Shown: piece by piece, positions 55,477 through 64,000 of the stretch
How positions within the stretch are numbered: the stretch's first letter is position 1
How the letters are laid out: the number at the start of each line of letters is the position of its first letter
NCBI GenBank assembly: GCA_964517765.1
Contig: CAZFEN010000002.1
Location: forward strand, 26,048 to 90,047
Origin: Hydromicrobium sp964517765
GTDB lineage: Bacteria > Actinomycetota > Humimicrobiia > Humimicrobiales > Humimicrobiaceae
Direction of reading: 5' to 3'
Length of the DNA stretch: 64,000 nt
Made by a program: the position numbers and the translations under genes
The notes under the pieces: model-generated
Told to the model about the DNA's origin: nothing
Databases searched by the model: none
What the model saw: the letters and a program-made list of their open reading frames with translations, nothing else

Positions 55477-57099
55477 TTATTTCTTTGTTTTCCGGGACGA
55501 ATTCTTTATTGAGGCGCCTATAAAATCTCTGAATAGAGGATGAGGCCTATCGGGTCTGGATTTAAATTCAGGATGGAATTGAACCGCAACAAACCAGGGG
55601 TGATCTTTTATCTCAACTATTTCTGCCAGATTCTTATCTGGATTGATTCCGGTTACTATCATTCCTGCTTTCTCCAGTTTATCCCGGTAATCATTGTTTA
55701 ATTCATACCTGTGCCTGTGTCTCTCATAAATGACTTTTTCCCTGTAAGCCTTATAAGCTTTGGAATCAATACTCAATTTGCATTTATAGCTGCCCAGCCT
55801 CATGGTCCCGCCTTTATCATTTATATTTTTCTGATCATACATCAGATCGATAACTGGATTTGCCGTATCCGGATCAAATTCGGTACTGTTAGCGTCCTTT
55901 AAACCGAGCACATTTCTTGCAAATTCGATTACCGCACACTGCATCCCAAGGCATATCCCCAGAAAAGGTATTTTTCTCTCTCTTGCACATTTTATCGCAT
56001 TTATTTTTCCATTTATTCCTCTAAATCCAAAACCGTAAGGCACTAATATGCCGTCCATGTTGTTAAATATATCATCATTCGGACAGCTTTCATCAATGAG
56101 TTCAGAGTTTATCCACGTCAACTTGACATTTTTATTGAAAAAATACCCGCCATGGTTTAAAGATTCCACAATGCTTATATAAGCATCTTTTAATTTTGTA
56201 TATTTGCCGACTATTCCTATTTCCACCTTGCCATCCAGATGATGTATCGTACCCACGAGTTTTTTCCAGCCCTTAAGATCGGATTTTCTGGTTTTCAATT
56301 TCAATTTCGATAGGACTCTTGAATCAAGCTTTTCTTTCTGAAGCATCAAAGGAACCTCGTAAAGATGTCTTACGTCAATGGCTTCTATGGTGTCCTCTTT
56401 TTCTATATCACAGAAAAGGCTTATTTTATCTTTTATGCTGTCAGTTAATTTTGTTTCACTTCTGCAAATTATAATATCGGGCTGAATCCCTATGCTTCTC
56501 AGTTCTTTTACACTGTGCTGGGTTGGTTTTGATTTCAATTCCTCTGTAGTCTTTAAGTAGGGTATATAGGTGACATGTACGTACAGGACATTTTCTTTCC
56601 CTGCATCTTTTTTAAACTGTCTTATCGCTTCGAGGAAGGGCAGACTTTCTATATCACCGACTGTCCCTCCGATTTCAGTAATTATGATATCGGCTTTTTT
56701 TCTCATCAGAGTTTTTTTGATGCTGGCTTTTATTTCATCCGTTACATGTGGAATCACCTGTATGGTAGCCCCCAGAAATTTGCCTTTCCTCTCATTATCG
56801 ATTACTTCTTTGTAAATTCTTCCGGAAGTGAAATTATTATATCTGGAAAGATCTTCATCTATAAATCTTTCATAATGTCCGAGGTCAAGATCAGTTTCAC
56901 CTCCATCATCGGTAACAAAGACTTCCCCATGCTGCAGAGGGTTCATTGTTCCGGGATCAATGTTTATATATGGATCAAATTTCTGAATGGTAATACTATA
57001 ACCTCTTGACTTCAGCAGTCTTCCGAGGGATGCTGAGCATATACCTTTCCCAAGCGAAGATAAAACTCCTCCTGTTACAAAAATAAATTTAGTTTTCAA
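55477..57099 (-). CDS. pyrG: CTP synthase
   Basis: Makes CTP from UTP and glutamine. 540 residues, full length. The synthetase domain starts with FVTGGVLSSLGKGI. The glutaminase domain carries GICLGMQCAVIEFAR with the catalytic Cys and VQFHPEFKSRP with His and Glu. Its 5' end overlaps recN by 11 bases. In Mycobacterium two extra genes separate recN and pyrG; here they are absent. Confidence 0.98.
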   Translation of the reverse strand: MKTKFIFVTGGVLSSLGKGICSASLGRLLKSRGYSITIQKFDPYINIDPGTMNPLQHGEVFVTDDGGETDLDLGHYERFIDEDLSRYNNFTSGRIYKEVIDNERKGKFLGATIQVIPHVTDEIKASIKKTLMRKKADIIITEIGGTVGDIESLPFLEAIRQFKKDAGKENVLYVHVTYIPYLKTTEELKSKPTQHSVKELRSIGIQPDIIICRSETKLTDSIKDKISLFCDIEKEDTIEAIDVRHLYEVPLMLQKEKLDSRVLSKLKLKTRKSDLKGWKKLVGTIHHLDGKVEIGIVGKYTKLKDAYISIVESLNHGGYFFNKNVKLTWINSELIDESCPNDDIFNNMDGILVPYGFGFRGINGKINAIKCARERKIPFLGICLGMQCAVIEFARNVLGLKDANSTEFDPDTANPVIDLMYDQKNINDKGGTMRLGSYKCKLSIDSKAYKAYREKVIYERHRHRYELNNDYRDKLEKAGMIVTGINPDKNLAEIVEIKDHPWFVAVQFHPEFKSRPDRPHPLFRDFIGASIKNSSRKTKK

Positions 57100-58870
57100 T
57101 TTTTATCTTCCTCTCTGTTAAATCACATTTAATTATATTACATTTATCCAGAAGTTCTTCGGCATGCTTAACTGAAATATCACTTTCTTCCATCCCACTC
57201 ATCATGCGAGAAATTTCTTTTATCTTGCTGCCAGAGTCCAGTTTTTTTATCTTTATCTTTGTCCTTTTACCGTCAGTGAACTTATCGATGAAATAATGAA
57301 CATCGGAAAAACATGCAATTTGTGCAAGATGAGTAATGGCTATTACCTGACAGTTTTTCGATATCCTATATAGTTTTTCTCCAACTATGAGCGAAGCTGC
57401 ACCGCCGATACCGACATCTATTTCATCGAATATCATGGTGGTAATATTATCAACGGAACCTATCACTGATTTCAAAGCAAGCATGATCCTTGATATTTCT
57501 CCACCCGAAGCAATTTTTCTGAGCGGTCTTTCTGTTTCGCCTTTATTTAAAGACATTAAAAATTCTATATCATCTATCCCATTTCTGGTAAATTTTATCT
57601 TTTCTCCATTTATTTCTATTCCATCATCACTGCCATTGTCAATTCCAAGAAGTTTGTACTCCGGTTGGAAAGATACGGATTTAAAACCAAGATCTGTCAT
57701 CTCTTCGGTAACTTTATTTTTTAAATCAAACATTGTCTCTTTTCTCAATTCACTCAATGTCAAACCTTTTTCTATTAAAATATCCCTGGCTTTGTCACAC
57801 AGGGCCTTCTTTTTTTCAATCTCACTATCCAGATTCTCGAAACTATCGATCTCCTCGTTTAATTTTTCTGCGTGCCTATTGATCAAATTCAAATCGATAT
57901 TATATTTTCTTTTTATTTCCGTTAGCTTGAACAATCTTTCCTGAATACTATCCAACCTTTCCGCACTAAAATCAAAATCGGCAAGATAATCATTAAGATT
58001 ATGATTTATTTCTCTGATAATATCACTCACAGAGGCTATTTTACCGGTGAATTTTTTAAACTTATTATCAATTTCAGCAAGTTCCTCTATATTTTTATCA
58101 AGAACAGCAAGTTTATCGATAATCGATTGATTATTTGCATCTTCCCCTTCTAAAATCTTTTTACCTTCGGATGCAAGTTTGTAAATCTTTTCATAATTTT
58201 TAAGTATCCTTGTTTCATTTTCTAAAATCTCTTCCTCATTCTCTTTAATATCCAGTTTTTTTATCTCTTCGTATCTGTAATTTAAATCTTTTAGTTTTTC
58301 TTCCCTGATATCCTTCAGTTCTTTTAACTTTAAAAACTCTTCCCTTCTTTTAAGATACTCTTCCAGTTTTTCGGAATATTCTTTCTTTGCGGCTGATATC
58401 CTTTCTCTGCCAAACCTGTCCACTATTTCTATATGAGTCTTATGATCCAGTAAATATTGATGATCGTGCTGACCATGTATATCCAGAAATAATTCCCCTA
58501 CTTTTTTTAAACTACTAACCTGTGTAAATATCCCATTTACGAACGCCCTGTTTCTTCCAATCCTCGTCACCTCTCTCGTTATTGCTATTTCATCCGATGT
58601 ATCGTCCTTTTCGATCAGTTTTTGAGACACTAAATAATCTAACACCGCAGGATTATCTTTGAAATCAAAATATCCCTGAACCATAAGATTATCCGCACCA
58701 TCTCTTATCAAATCTACATCCGCACGTTCTCCGGTAAGGAGATTTATTGCTTCGATTATAAGAGTTTTTCCCGCTCCTGTTTCTCCGGTCAGGATGTTGA
58801 GTCCCTTGCCAAATTTTATTTTTACGTCATCTATTATTGCAAAGTTTTTTACCTGTAATTCTTTTAGCAT
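57089..58870 (-). CDS. recN: DNA repair protein RecN
   Basis: SMC-like ATPase in double-strand break repair. 593 residues. Walker A GETGAGKTLI near the N-terminus, then two coiled-coil arms (about 155-365), then the signature KIASGGEISRIMLALK and Walker B IFDEIDVGIGG. In many bacteria recN is SOS-controlled; here no LexA box was seen just upstream, since the gene is within an operon behind nadK. Confidence 0.96.
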   Translation of the reverse strand: MLKELQVKNFAIIDDVKIKFGKGLNILTGETGAGKTLIIEAINLLTGERADVDLIRDGADNLMVQGYFDFKDNPAVLDYLVSQKLIEKDDTSDEIAITREVTRIGRNRAFVNGIFTQVSSLKKVGELFLDIHGQHDHQYLLDHKTHIEIVDRFGRERISAAKKEYSEKLEEYLKRREEFLKLKELKDIREEKLKDLNYRYEEIKKLDIKENEEEILENETRILKNYEKIYKLASEGKKILEGEDANNQSIIDKLAVLDKNIEELAEIDNKFKKFTGKIASVSDIIREINHNLNDYLADFDFSAERLDSIQERLFKLTEIKRKYNIDLNLINRHAEKLNEEIDSFENLDSEIEKKKALCDKARDILIEKGLTLSELRKETMFDLKNKVTEEMTDLGFKSVSFQPEYKLLGIDNGSDDGIEINGEKIKFTRNGIDDIEFLMSLNKGETERPLRKIASGGEISRIMLALKSVIGSVDNITTMIFDEIDVGIGGAASLIVGEKLYRISKNCQVIAITHLAQIACFSDVHYFIDKFTDGKRTKIKIKKLDSGSKIKEISRMMSGMEESDISVKHAEELLDKCNIIKCDLTERKIKIEN

Positions 58871-58898
58871 ATTTATAAAACCACTGAGTTATGCTTAT

Positions 58899-59774
58899 TT
58901 AGATTCTTTCAATAAATTTTTCTTTGAATACTTTAAAAAAAGTATCTTTATTAAAAGTTATAAGCTTTAATTTTGATTTGGATTTCTTTACTTTAAATAT
59001 ATGATCTGGTTTTATACTGACCCGTACCGTTTTGCCATCGACACTTACGCTATCCCTCTCATTTCTGGAACTCACCATTATTTCCAGTTCATTGTCCGGA
59101 CTCAGGACTATACTCCTGCTTAGTAATGTATGGGGACATATAGGGGTTATAATTATTACTTCACTTTTTGGTTCTACAATCGGTCCGCCTGCCGAAAGAG
59201 AATACGCAGTGGAGCCGGTCGGCGTAGAGATTATTATCCCATCTGCAGCAAACTTTTTTATCGATATCTTATTTACAATAATCTCAAATCTTATTATTTT
59301 ACCAAGCATGGATCTTGTTATTGCAAATTCATTTAAAGCAAGATAAGGAAGTTCTTTATTTTCTATTATTTTATTATTCTTAAAAAACCTGCCCTCAAGC
59401 AGCATTCTTTTTTCTGTTTCATATTTATTTTCCAGCAACCTGTCCAGGGCTTCATATATATTACATTTTTCTACGACAGTCAGAAATCCCAGATTTCCTA
59501 CGTTGATTCCCAGTACAGGGATTTCTTTTAAGAAAGAATATTTTGATGCCCGTAGGAACGTCCCATCTCCCCCTACCGATATTATTACATCATTTTTATT
59601 GCTGAATTCCTCTTCTGATACCGAAGAAAGTCCAAAAACTTCGGGCATTTTATCTGTTTCCACAAGAAATACCCTGATATCGCGATCTTTCTTTATCAGA
59701 TAATCATAGATTTCTTTTGCAATTTCTATTGCTTCCTGTTTTTCATTATTTGAAATTATTCCAATATTTTTCAT
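58899..59774 (-). CDS. nadK: NAD kinase
   Basis: Makes NADP from NAD. 291 residues. GGDGT lies in VISVGGDGTFLRA; NVGNLGFLT and TPTGSTAYSLSAGGPIV complete the active site. Its first codon overlaps the tlyA stop by 4 bases; recN follows. The tlyA-nadK-recN order is widely conserved. Confidence 0.97.
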   Translation of the reverse strand: MKNIGIISNNEKQEAIEIAKEIYDYLIKKDRDIRVFLVETDKMPEVFGLSSVSEEEFSNKNDVIISVGGDGTFLRASKYSFLKEIPVLGINVGNLGFLTVVEKCNIYEALDRLLENKYETEKRMLLEGRFFKNNKIIENKELPYLALNEFAITRSMLGKIIRFEIIVNKISIKKFAADGIIISTPTGSTAYSLSAGGPIVEPKSEVIIITPICPHTLLSRSIVLSPDNELEIMVSSRNERDSVSVDGKTVRVSIKPDHIFKVKKSKSKLKLITFNKDTFFKVFKEKFIERI

Positions 59775-60568
59775 TTTTTTACTCGAGACTGATTAAAATA
59801 CAGATGCGCGCTATCAACCACATCTTTGATTATTTTATCATAATTTGAAACAGTTTCAGCTTCTTTAAAAGATTTTATCAAAAAAATCCAGAATTCAATA
59901 TTACCCCTGGAACCTTTTATTTTAGAAAAAGTGAAATTTTTTATTTTAATGGGAAATTTTACTATAAATTCTGCTATTTCTCTCAATACTTTCTGATGCA
60001 GATTTTTATTTCTGATTATACCCTTGCTTTCGACTTCTTCTTTTGCAAGTTCAAACTGCGGCTTTACGAGCAGTAAAATTTCTCCGTTTATATCCGTTAA
60101 TTCAAGAATTTTATTAAAAATCTTTTTTATGGAAATAAAAGAAACATCCACAACTGTGATATTTGAAGTAAACGGAAGTTTGCTTATATCAAGATTTCTT
60201 ATATTCGTTCTTTCCATAACGGTTACAAAGGGAGAATTTCTTATTTGCCATGATAACTGACCATATCCTACATCTACATCGATAATTTTTTCCGCTCCGT
60301 TTTTCAGTAAAAAATCCGTAAATCCACCTGTAGAGGATCCTATGTCTATGGCTCTTTTACCTGCTGCGCTCAGCCCCAATTCTTTAAATACTCCTTCTAA
60401 TTTTAAACCGCCTCTGGACACATATGGTTTTTCCGAAGTTATCTCTATCCCGGAATTTGGATCAATGGCTATCCCCTGTTTTTGGACTATCATACCTTCA
60501 ACCTTTACTTTACCCTCCAGTATTAATGCCAGTGCATTTTTTTCTGTAGATACCAGGTTCCTTTCCAA
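59771..60568 (-). CDS. tlyA: TlyA family rRNA methyltransferase (16S/23S 2'-O), start uncertain
   Basis: 265 residues from a TTG. An S4 domain should begin the protein (family pattern RLDxxLVxRGLxxSRxxA). The frame upstream of the TTG encodes KKKKIITLLL, which completes that S4 domain, and is open back to 60649 but without any ATG, GTG or TTG. A CTG at 60628-60626 is the only near-cognate start. The methyltransferase part has the SAM motif DIGSSTGGFTDFLL and the KPQFEL catalytic segment. TlyA methylates C1409 and C1920 in rRNA and affects capreomycin sensitivity in Mycobacterium. No good ribosome binding site precedes the TTG. Confidence 0.9.
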   Translation of the reverse strand: MERNLVSTEKNALALILEGKVKVEGMIVQKQGIAIDPNSGIEITSEKPYVSRGGLKLEGVFKELGLSAAGKRAIDIGSSTGGFTDFLLKNGAEKIIDVDVGYGQLSWQIRNSPFVTVMERTNIRNLDISKLPFTSNITVVDVSFISIKKIFNKILELTDINGEILLLVKPQFELAKEEVESKGIIRNKNLHQKVLREIAEFIVKFPIKIKNFTFSKIKGSRGNIEFWIFLIKSFKEAETVSNYDKIIKDVVDSAHLYFNQSRVKK

Positions 60569-60624
60569 AAGTAAGGTTATTATTTTTTTCTTTTTTACAT
60601 TTTTTATATCCTTTTTGATATCTT

Positions 60625-61533
60625 TCAGGCCTTTCTTACCAGTAAAAAATTAGCAATATTAACCAGCCATTCATAATCTATATCCATACTTTTTACAATA
60701 GCAATTGCCTTATTGATTTTATCAGCTGCAATTTCTTTTGATCTGGAAACACCCCACATTTCAGGGTAAGTATTTTTTTCCTTTAATATAATCTTCCCTT
60801 CTTTTTCTCCTTCCGTATGGCTATCAGTTGTTACATCTAAAATATCATCGGTTATTTGAAAAGCAAGGCCCAGATTTCTCGCATATTCGGTAAATTTTTT
60901 AAGATATTCATCGCTTGTCCCGCATAAAACTGCAGCACATCTGACGGAAGCGATTATTAGTTTTCCTGTCTTATTCTGGTGCATGTATTCTAACTGCTTC
61001 GAATTCATTTTTTTACCGGTATAATAGACATCCATTACCTGACCGGCTACCATGCCTTCTATACCCGATGCACAGGCAATTTCTTCCAATACTCTTATTT
61101 TCGCTTCGTTATCCGTTTTTTGATATTTTATTATCAGGCTGATTGCCTCTGCAAATAAAGCATCGCCGGTAAGTATTGCTATATCTTCACTGAATTTTTT
61201 ATGACATGAAGGCTTGCCTCTTCTGAAATCGTCATTATCCATAGAAGGAAGATCGTCATGTATAAGAGAGTAAGTATGGATAAATTCAATTGCACATGCA
61301 GTAGGTAGAAAAGTATGATAATCTTTCCCGATACTTTTTGCCGTAATCAAGCATAATATCGGCCTGAATCTCTTTCCGCTATTTTCTATGCTGTATTCAA
61401 TTGCGTCCCTTAAAATTTCCGGAATTCTTTTATACTTTTTTACATAGTATCTTAAGCTATCATTTATTTCTTTTATTAAAAATTCCGGATAAAGCTTATT
61501 CTTGTTCAAATCATTTATTTTTATATCAGACAT
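60625..61533 (-). CDS. ispA: Polyprenyl synthetase (farnesyl/geranylgeranyl diphosphate synthase)
   Basis: 302 residues. The two aspartate-rich motifs are DDLPSMDND and DDILDVTTD. Early LCLITAKSIGKD and IHTYSLIHDDLP fit short-chain trans-prenyl synthases. The residues before the first motif do not clearly fix the product length, so C15 or C20 is open. It lies between nusB and tlyA, a common position in Gram-positives. Confidence 0.93.
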   Translation of the reverse strand: MSDIKINDLNKNKLYPEFLIKEINDSLRYYVKKYKRIPEILRDAIEYSIENSGKRFRPILCLITAKSIGKDYHTFLPTACAIEFIHTYSLIHDDLPSMDNDDFRRGKPSCHKKFSEDIAILTGDALFAEAISLIIKYQKTDNEAKIRVLEEIACASGIEGMVAGQVMDVYYTGKKMNSKQLEYMHQNKTGKLIIASVRCAAVLCGTSDEYLKKFTEYARNLGLAFQITDDILDVTTDSHTEGEKEGKIILKEKNTYPEMWGVSRSKEIAADKINKAIAIVKSMDIDYEWLVNIANFLLVRKA

Positions 61534-61560
61534 TGGAAATTCATTCCATGGATGACAGCA

Positions 61561-61968
61561 TCATCCATTCATATTATTTAAAATCTTTCCTAATATACCA
61601 TTTATAAATTTTGGAGTATCTTCTTTTTGCCCCAGACTTTTAGCAATCTCTATAGCCTCGTCGACCGAAACCTTTAAAGGTATATCATCTTCATACAACA
61701 TTTCATAAATGGCCACCCTAAGAATATTTCTATCGATAATCGCTATTCTTTCAAGAGACCAATTCTCGACAACATCCATGATCGTGCTGTCTATTCTTTT
61801 TTTATATTTATCCACTCCCTTTACCAGTTTTAAAGTAAACTCGTCATATTCTTTGCCCGCCATTGAATTACTTTCCAATATCTCGCTTATTTTTTTCCCA
61901 AGTAGATCTCTTTGATACAATACTATTATCGCATTTTCTCTGCTTTTTCTTCTGGCAATCTTAGGCAT
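61561..61968 (-). CDS. nusB: Transcription antitermination factor NusB
   Basis: 135 residues, all-helical RNA-binding protein that with NusE/S10 binds boxA in rRNA leaders. Typical pattern: RRKSRENAIIVLYQRDL at the start, NWSLERIAIIDRNILRVAIYEM and VSVDEAIEIAKSLG at the end. The order pepQ-efp-nusB matches Mycobacterium. Confidence 0.95.
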   Translation of the reverse strand: MPKIARRKSRENAIIVLYQRDLLGKKISEILESNSMAGKEYDEFTLKLVKGVDKYKKRIDSTIMDVVENWSLERIAIIDRNILRVAIYEMLYEDDIPLKVSVDEAIEIAKSLGQKEDTPKFINGILGKILNNMNG

Positions 61969-61999
61969 GATCTTTAATATAAATTGTACTTAATATTGG

Positions 62000-62560
62000 T
62001 CAGGTGCTTACCCTGGTTAAATACTCCCCATTTCTGGTATCGATTTTTATTACATCTCCGGTATTAATAAATAATGGGACCATGACTTTAGCTCCTGTTT
62101 CTATAACTGCAGGTTTGAAATTTGAACTTACAGTATCGCCTTTTATTCCCGGTTCGGTTTTTACTACCTTCGTTTCTATAGTAATTGGGAGATCTACAGA
62201 AATCGGCTTTCCCTTATAAAATATAACTGCGATTTCCATATTTTCCAGTAAATAATCTTTCTGGTCCTCGAGTATCTTCTCACTTAGCTGGATCTGTTCA
62301 TATGTCCTGGTATCCATGAAATTATAATGCTGATCTTTATACAAATACTGCATTTTTTTAGTTTCCAATATTGCCTGCTCCATTTTTTCACCTGCCCGAA
62401 AAGTCTTATCGATAATGGTCCCCGTATTCAGATCCTTTAATTTCGTCCTGACAAAAGCACCGCCTTTACCGGGCTTTACATGTTGAAAATACAATATTTT
62501 ACATAATTGACTATCATATACTATTGTCATTCCGTTCTTAAAATCACTGGTGCTTATCAT
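62000..62560 (-). CDS. efp: Elongation factor P
   Basis: Rescues ribosomes at polyproline stretches. 186 residues in three beta domains. The tip loop HVKPGKGGAFVRTK has Lys32 in the position that is modified in other bacteria. No modification gene is in the window, apart from the unassigned RimK-like ligase. Between pepQ and nusB on the same strand. Confidence 0.97.
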   Translation of the reverse strand: MISTSDFKNGMTIVYDSQLCKILYFQHVKPGKGGAFVRTKLKDLNTGTIIDKTFRAGEKMEQAILETKKMQYLYKDQHYNFMDTRTYEQIQLSEKILEDQKDYLLENMEIAVIFYKGKPISVDLPITIETKVVKTEPGIKGDTVSSNFKPAVIETGAKVMVPLFINTGDVIKIDTRNGEYLTRVST

Positions 62561-62591
62561 ATATTGCCTTACTTCTTCTATAATTGCATAT

Positions 62592-63704
62592 TTAGTCCGG
62601 TATAAAGAAAATTTTACTTGAATTGCTTAATATCTCACAGCCGTTCTTCTTTACAAGTACCGTATCTTCTATCCTTACACCGCCGAAATTTTCTAAATAG
62701 ACACCCGGTTCGATAGTTATGACCATATTTTCTTTCAAAACCGCTTTACTTTCGGAACTAATTACCGGGTCCTCATGTATCTCAAGGCCCACTCCATGAC
62801 CAAGTCCATGGCCAAAATTATCTCCGTAACCTTTAGATGTTATTAACTTTCTTGCTGCCCGGTCCAGTTCGCGGCAACTGATACCTTCCCTGCATTCTCC
62901 AACTGCCAGGAGCTGAGCCTCTAAAACTATATCATAAATTTTCTTAAATTCATTGCAAATTTTATTACTGCCTATAAAAATCGTCCTCGTCATATCCGAG
63001 CAGTAATTCTTGAATCTGCACCCGAAATCCATAAGTATCAAACCTTTTTTTATCTTCATTTTCCCGGGAATATAATGAGGTATGGAAGAATTTTTATCAT
63101 AGGCAACAATAGTGTCAAACGATTTTCCGCTGGAATTATTTTTTATCATCAGCTCTTCCATCTTGTATGCAAGTTCTATTTCTTTATATTTTTTTATTTC
63201 AGATGCACTTAGATTTATTATATCCTGATAGACCTTATCGGCTATCCTGCAGGCTTTCCTGATACTGCTAATCTCAATTACGTCCTTAATTACTCTTAAT
63301 TTTTCAATTATGCCTTCAATACTTGCAAGTTTTTTGCTCTGTTCGGATAATAATTTTTCTAATCTGTTAAAATCTGCAAAACTTATATTCTTCCCGTCTA
63401 AATTTAAGCTTTTAAAACTATAACCTTCCAATATTTCTGCAAGTTTACCAAATTTATTCTTCCTGTAGCATATGATATTTATATTTTTCAGCGGGATTGA
63501 TTTTTTCGCCTGCTCAAGGTAGATAAAATGAACCAGCAGATAAAGACTATCCCCTATAAGCAGCAACAGACCTCCTGAATCCTTACCATAAAAACCGGTG
63601 AGGTATAAAATATTTTCATCACCGGTTACTAAAAAGCTTTGAATTCCTTTTGATTTAAGGAAATTTTTTAACTTTCCAATCCTTGAAGTAAATAACTCAA
63701 CCAC
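62592..63704 (-). CDS. pepQ: Xaa-Pro dipeptidase/aminopeptidase (M24)
   Basis: 370 residues. The creatinase-like N-terminal domain (to about 130) is followed by a pita-bread catalytic domain with the metal ligands in LMDFGCRFKNYCSDMTRT, GHGLGHGVGLEIHE, TIEPGVY and GVRIEDT. Start GTG, no strong ribosome binding site visible. It cleaves bonds before proline in short peptides. First gene of the pepQ-efp-nusB group. Confidence 0.94.
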   Translation of the reverse strand: MVELFTSRIGKLKNFLKSKGIQSFLVTGDENILYLTGFYGKDSGGLLLLIGDSLYLLVHFIYLEQAKKSIPLKNINIICYRKNKFGKLAEILEGYSFKSLNLDGKNISFADFNRLEKLLSEQSKKLASIEGIIEKLRVIKDVIEISSIRKACRIADKVYQDIINLSASEIKKYKEIELAYKMEELMIKNNSSGKSFDTIVAYDKNSSIPHYIPGKMKIKKGLILMDFGCRFKNYCSDMTRTIFIGSNKICNEFKKIYDIVLEAQLLAVGECREGISCRELDRAARKLITSKGYGDNFGHGLGHGVGLEIHEDPVISSESKAVLKENMVITIEPGVYLENFGGVRIEDTVLVKKNGCEILSNSSKIFFIPD

Positions 63705-63750
63705 TTCTACCTGAAACCGTTCTATCGTTTTTTATATAATTAAAAATATA

Positions 63751-63984
63751 TCAGTCTATTACTTCCTGCCATTCTCCTCTGGTGATAGTAACTTCTCCAC
63801 CACCACTAGAAGAGCTTGTCGAAAGTTCGGAAGGTAGGAACCCGGATATACCCTCTTCGTAACAGACTCTGACACAATGACGATTGGCATCCAGCTGTCC
63901 ACCAGCAATTAACGTGCCCCTTACCACAGCACCTTCTCCACTATCTCCTCCTATTTTTATATTTTGTTTTGCAATTGCTACCAT
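63751..63984 (-). CDS. Small orphan protein with an SH3-like stretch, higher G+C
   Basis: 77 residues, unknown. No signal or membrane segment. The stretch GTLIAGGQLDANRHCVRVCY followed by EEGISGFLPSEL reads like a small beta-barrel of the SH3 type, which ends in a similar G-x-x-G-F-x-P pattern. A Ser/Gly-rich link and a charged tail follow. Sampled lines of this gene are near 48 percent G+C, whereas a pepQ line is near 28 percent, so the gene may be recently acquired or the scaffold end may be foreign. No ribosome binding site is evident, and the window ends 16 bases upstream. Confidence 0.5.
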   Translation of the reverse strand: MVAIAKQNIKIGGDSGEGAVVRGTLIAGGQLDANRHCVRVCYEEGISGFLPSELSTSSSSGGGEVTITRGEWQEVID

Positions 63985-64000
63985 ATAAATACATGGATCA

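Noticed and set aside
1..64000. CRISPR arrays, rRNA genes, insertion sequences, prophage modules or toxin-antitoxin pairs
   Set aside because: No regular spaced repeats, transposase, integrase other than XerD, or rRNA-like sequence was seen on reading the window.

Overview
The window looks like a piece of a bacterial chromosome of low G+C content, about one third by eye, with densely packed housekeeping operons and one 100-N scaffold gap at 53057-53156, so it is probably a draft or metagenome assembly. Three gene blocks follow an order that is characteristic of Actinobacteria and is known from Mycobacterium. (a) miaB-miaA-dapF-(aminotransferase)-hflX next to lexA and an SOS-controlled LysM-type small protein. 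(b) An FHA protein, a MerR regulator, a DUF151 nuclease and a second MerR regulator (the garA/Rv1828/Rv1829/Rv1830 order), with extra genes inserted. (c) tlyA-nadK-recN-pyrG-NUDIX-xerD-scpA-scpB, and cmk-der. With the low G+C content, and with rny and spoVS present, the best guess is a deep-branching, low-GC, probably anaerobic actinobacterial lineage. This placement is inference from gene order only; no marker phylogeny was run.

Layout. 1-5413: the end of an unknown gene, a U32 RNA-hydroxylation-type protein, and a convergent class A penicillin-binding protein with four PASTA domains. 5648-7227: tyrS and an orphan hypA. 7228-7680: a long leader with a strong promoter and a perfect intrinsic terminator right in front of rny. 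7681-16504: rny, a GHKL ATPase of unknown role, spoVS, miaB, miaA, dapF, dapL and hflX. 16518-19342: lexA, ilvC, a YneA-like SOS division inhibitor candidate with two LexA boxes in its promoter, and dut. 19500-26324: acyltransferase, nuclease-like protein, MerR, DUF151, hpt, DUF3048 lipoprotein, D-Ala-D-Ala carboxypeptidase, FtsR-like MerR, FHA protein and tRNA-Pro. 26384-34536: the long operon tyrA-aroA-cmk-plsC-ispH-DUF512-der-gpsA on the minus strand. 34537-34972: an orphan small RNA unit with its own promoter and terminator. 34973-48967: a mixed accessory-like part (YhfC-like membrane protease, GGDEF/HD-GYP protein, transketolase, zwf, CDF transporter, RimK-like ligase, MATE, glycosyltransferase, LVIVD/PKD/transglutaminase lipoprotein). 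49006-63704: scpB, scpA, trpS, M50 protease, xerD, gap, NUDIX, M20 peptidase, DUF1461, pyrG, recN, nadK, tlyA, prenyl synthase, nusB, efp and pepQ. 63751-63984: a small orphan gene with clearly higher G+C.

How the genes work together. Cell-wall supply and division are strongly represented: dapL, dapF, the penicillin-binding protein, the carboxypeptidase, the FtsR-like regulator, xerD and scpAB. Aromatic amino acid synthesis (tyrA, aroA), isoprenoid and lipid synthesis (ispH, ispA, plsC, gpsA) and RNA modification or decay (miaA, miaB, U32, rny, tlyA, nusB) make up most of the rest. The SOS circuit can be read directly: the lexA promoter and the yneA-like promoter carry the same box, CGAAC-N4-GTTTG.

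No CRISPR array, rRNA gene, insertion sequence or prophage was seen. The most interesting unexplained signals are the rny leader/attenuator, the orphan small RNA at 34767-34934, the GHKL ATPase between rny and spoVS, the dual-box SOS promoter with its YneA-like product, the tandem palindromes in front of the MerR gene, and the GC-rich orphan at the right edge.
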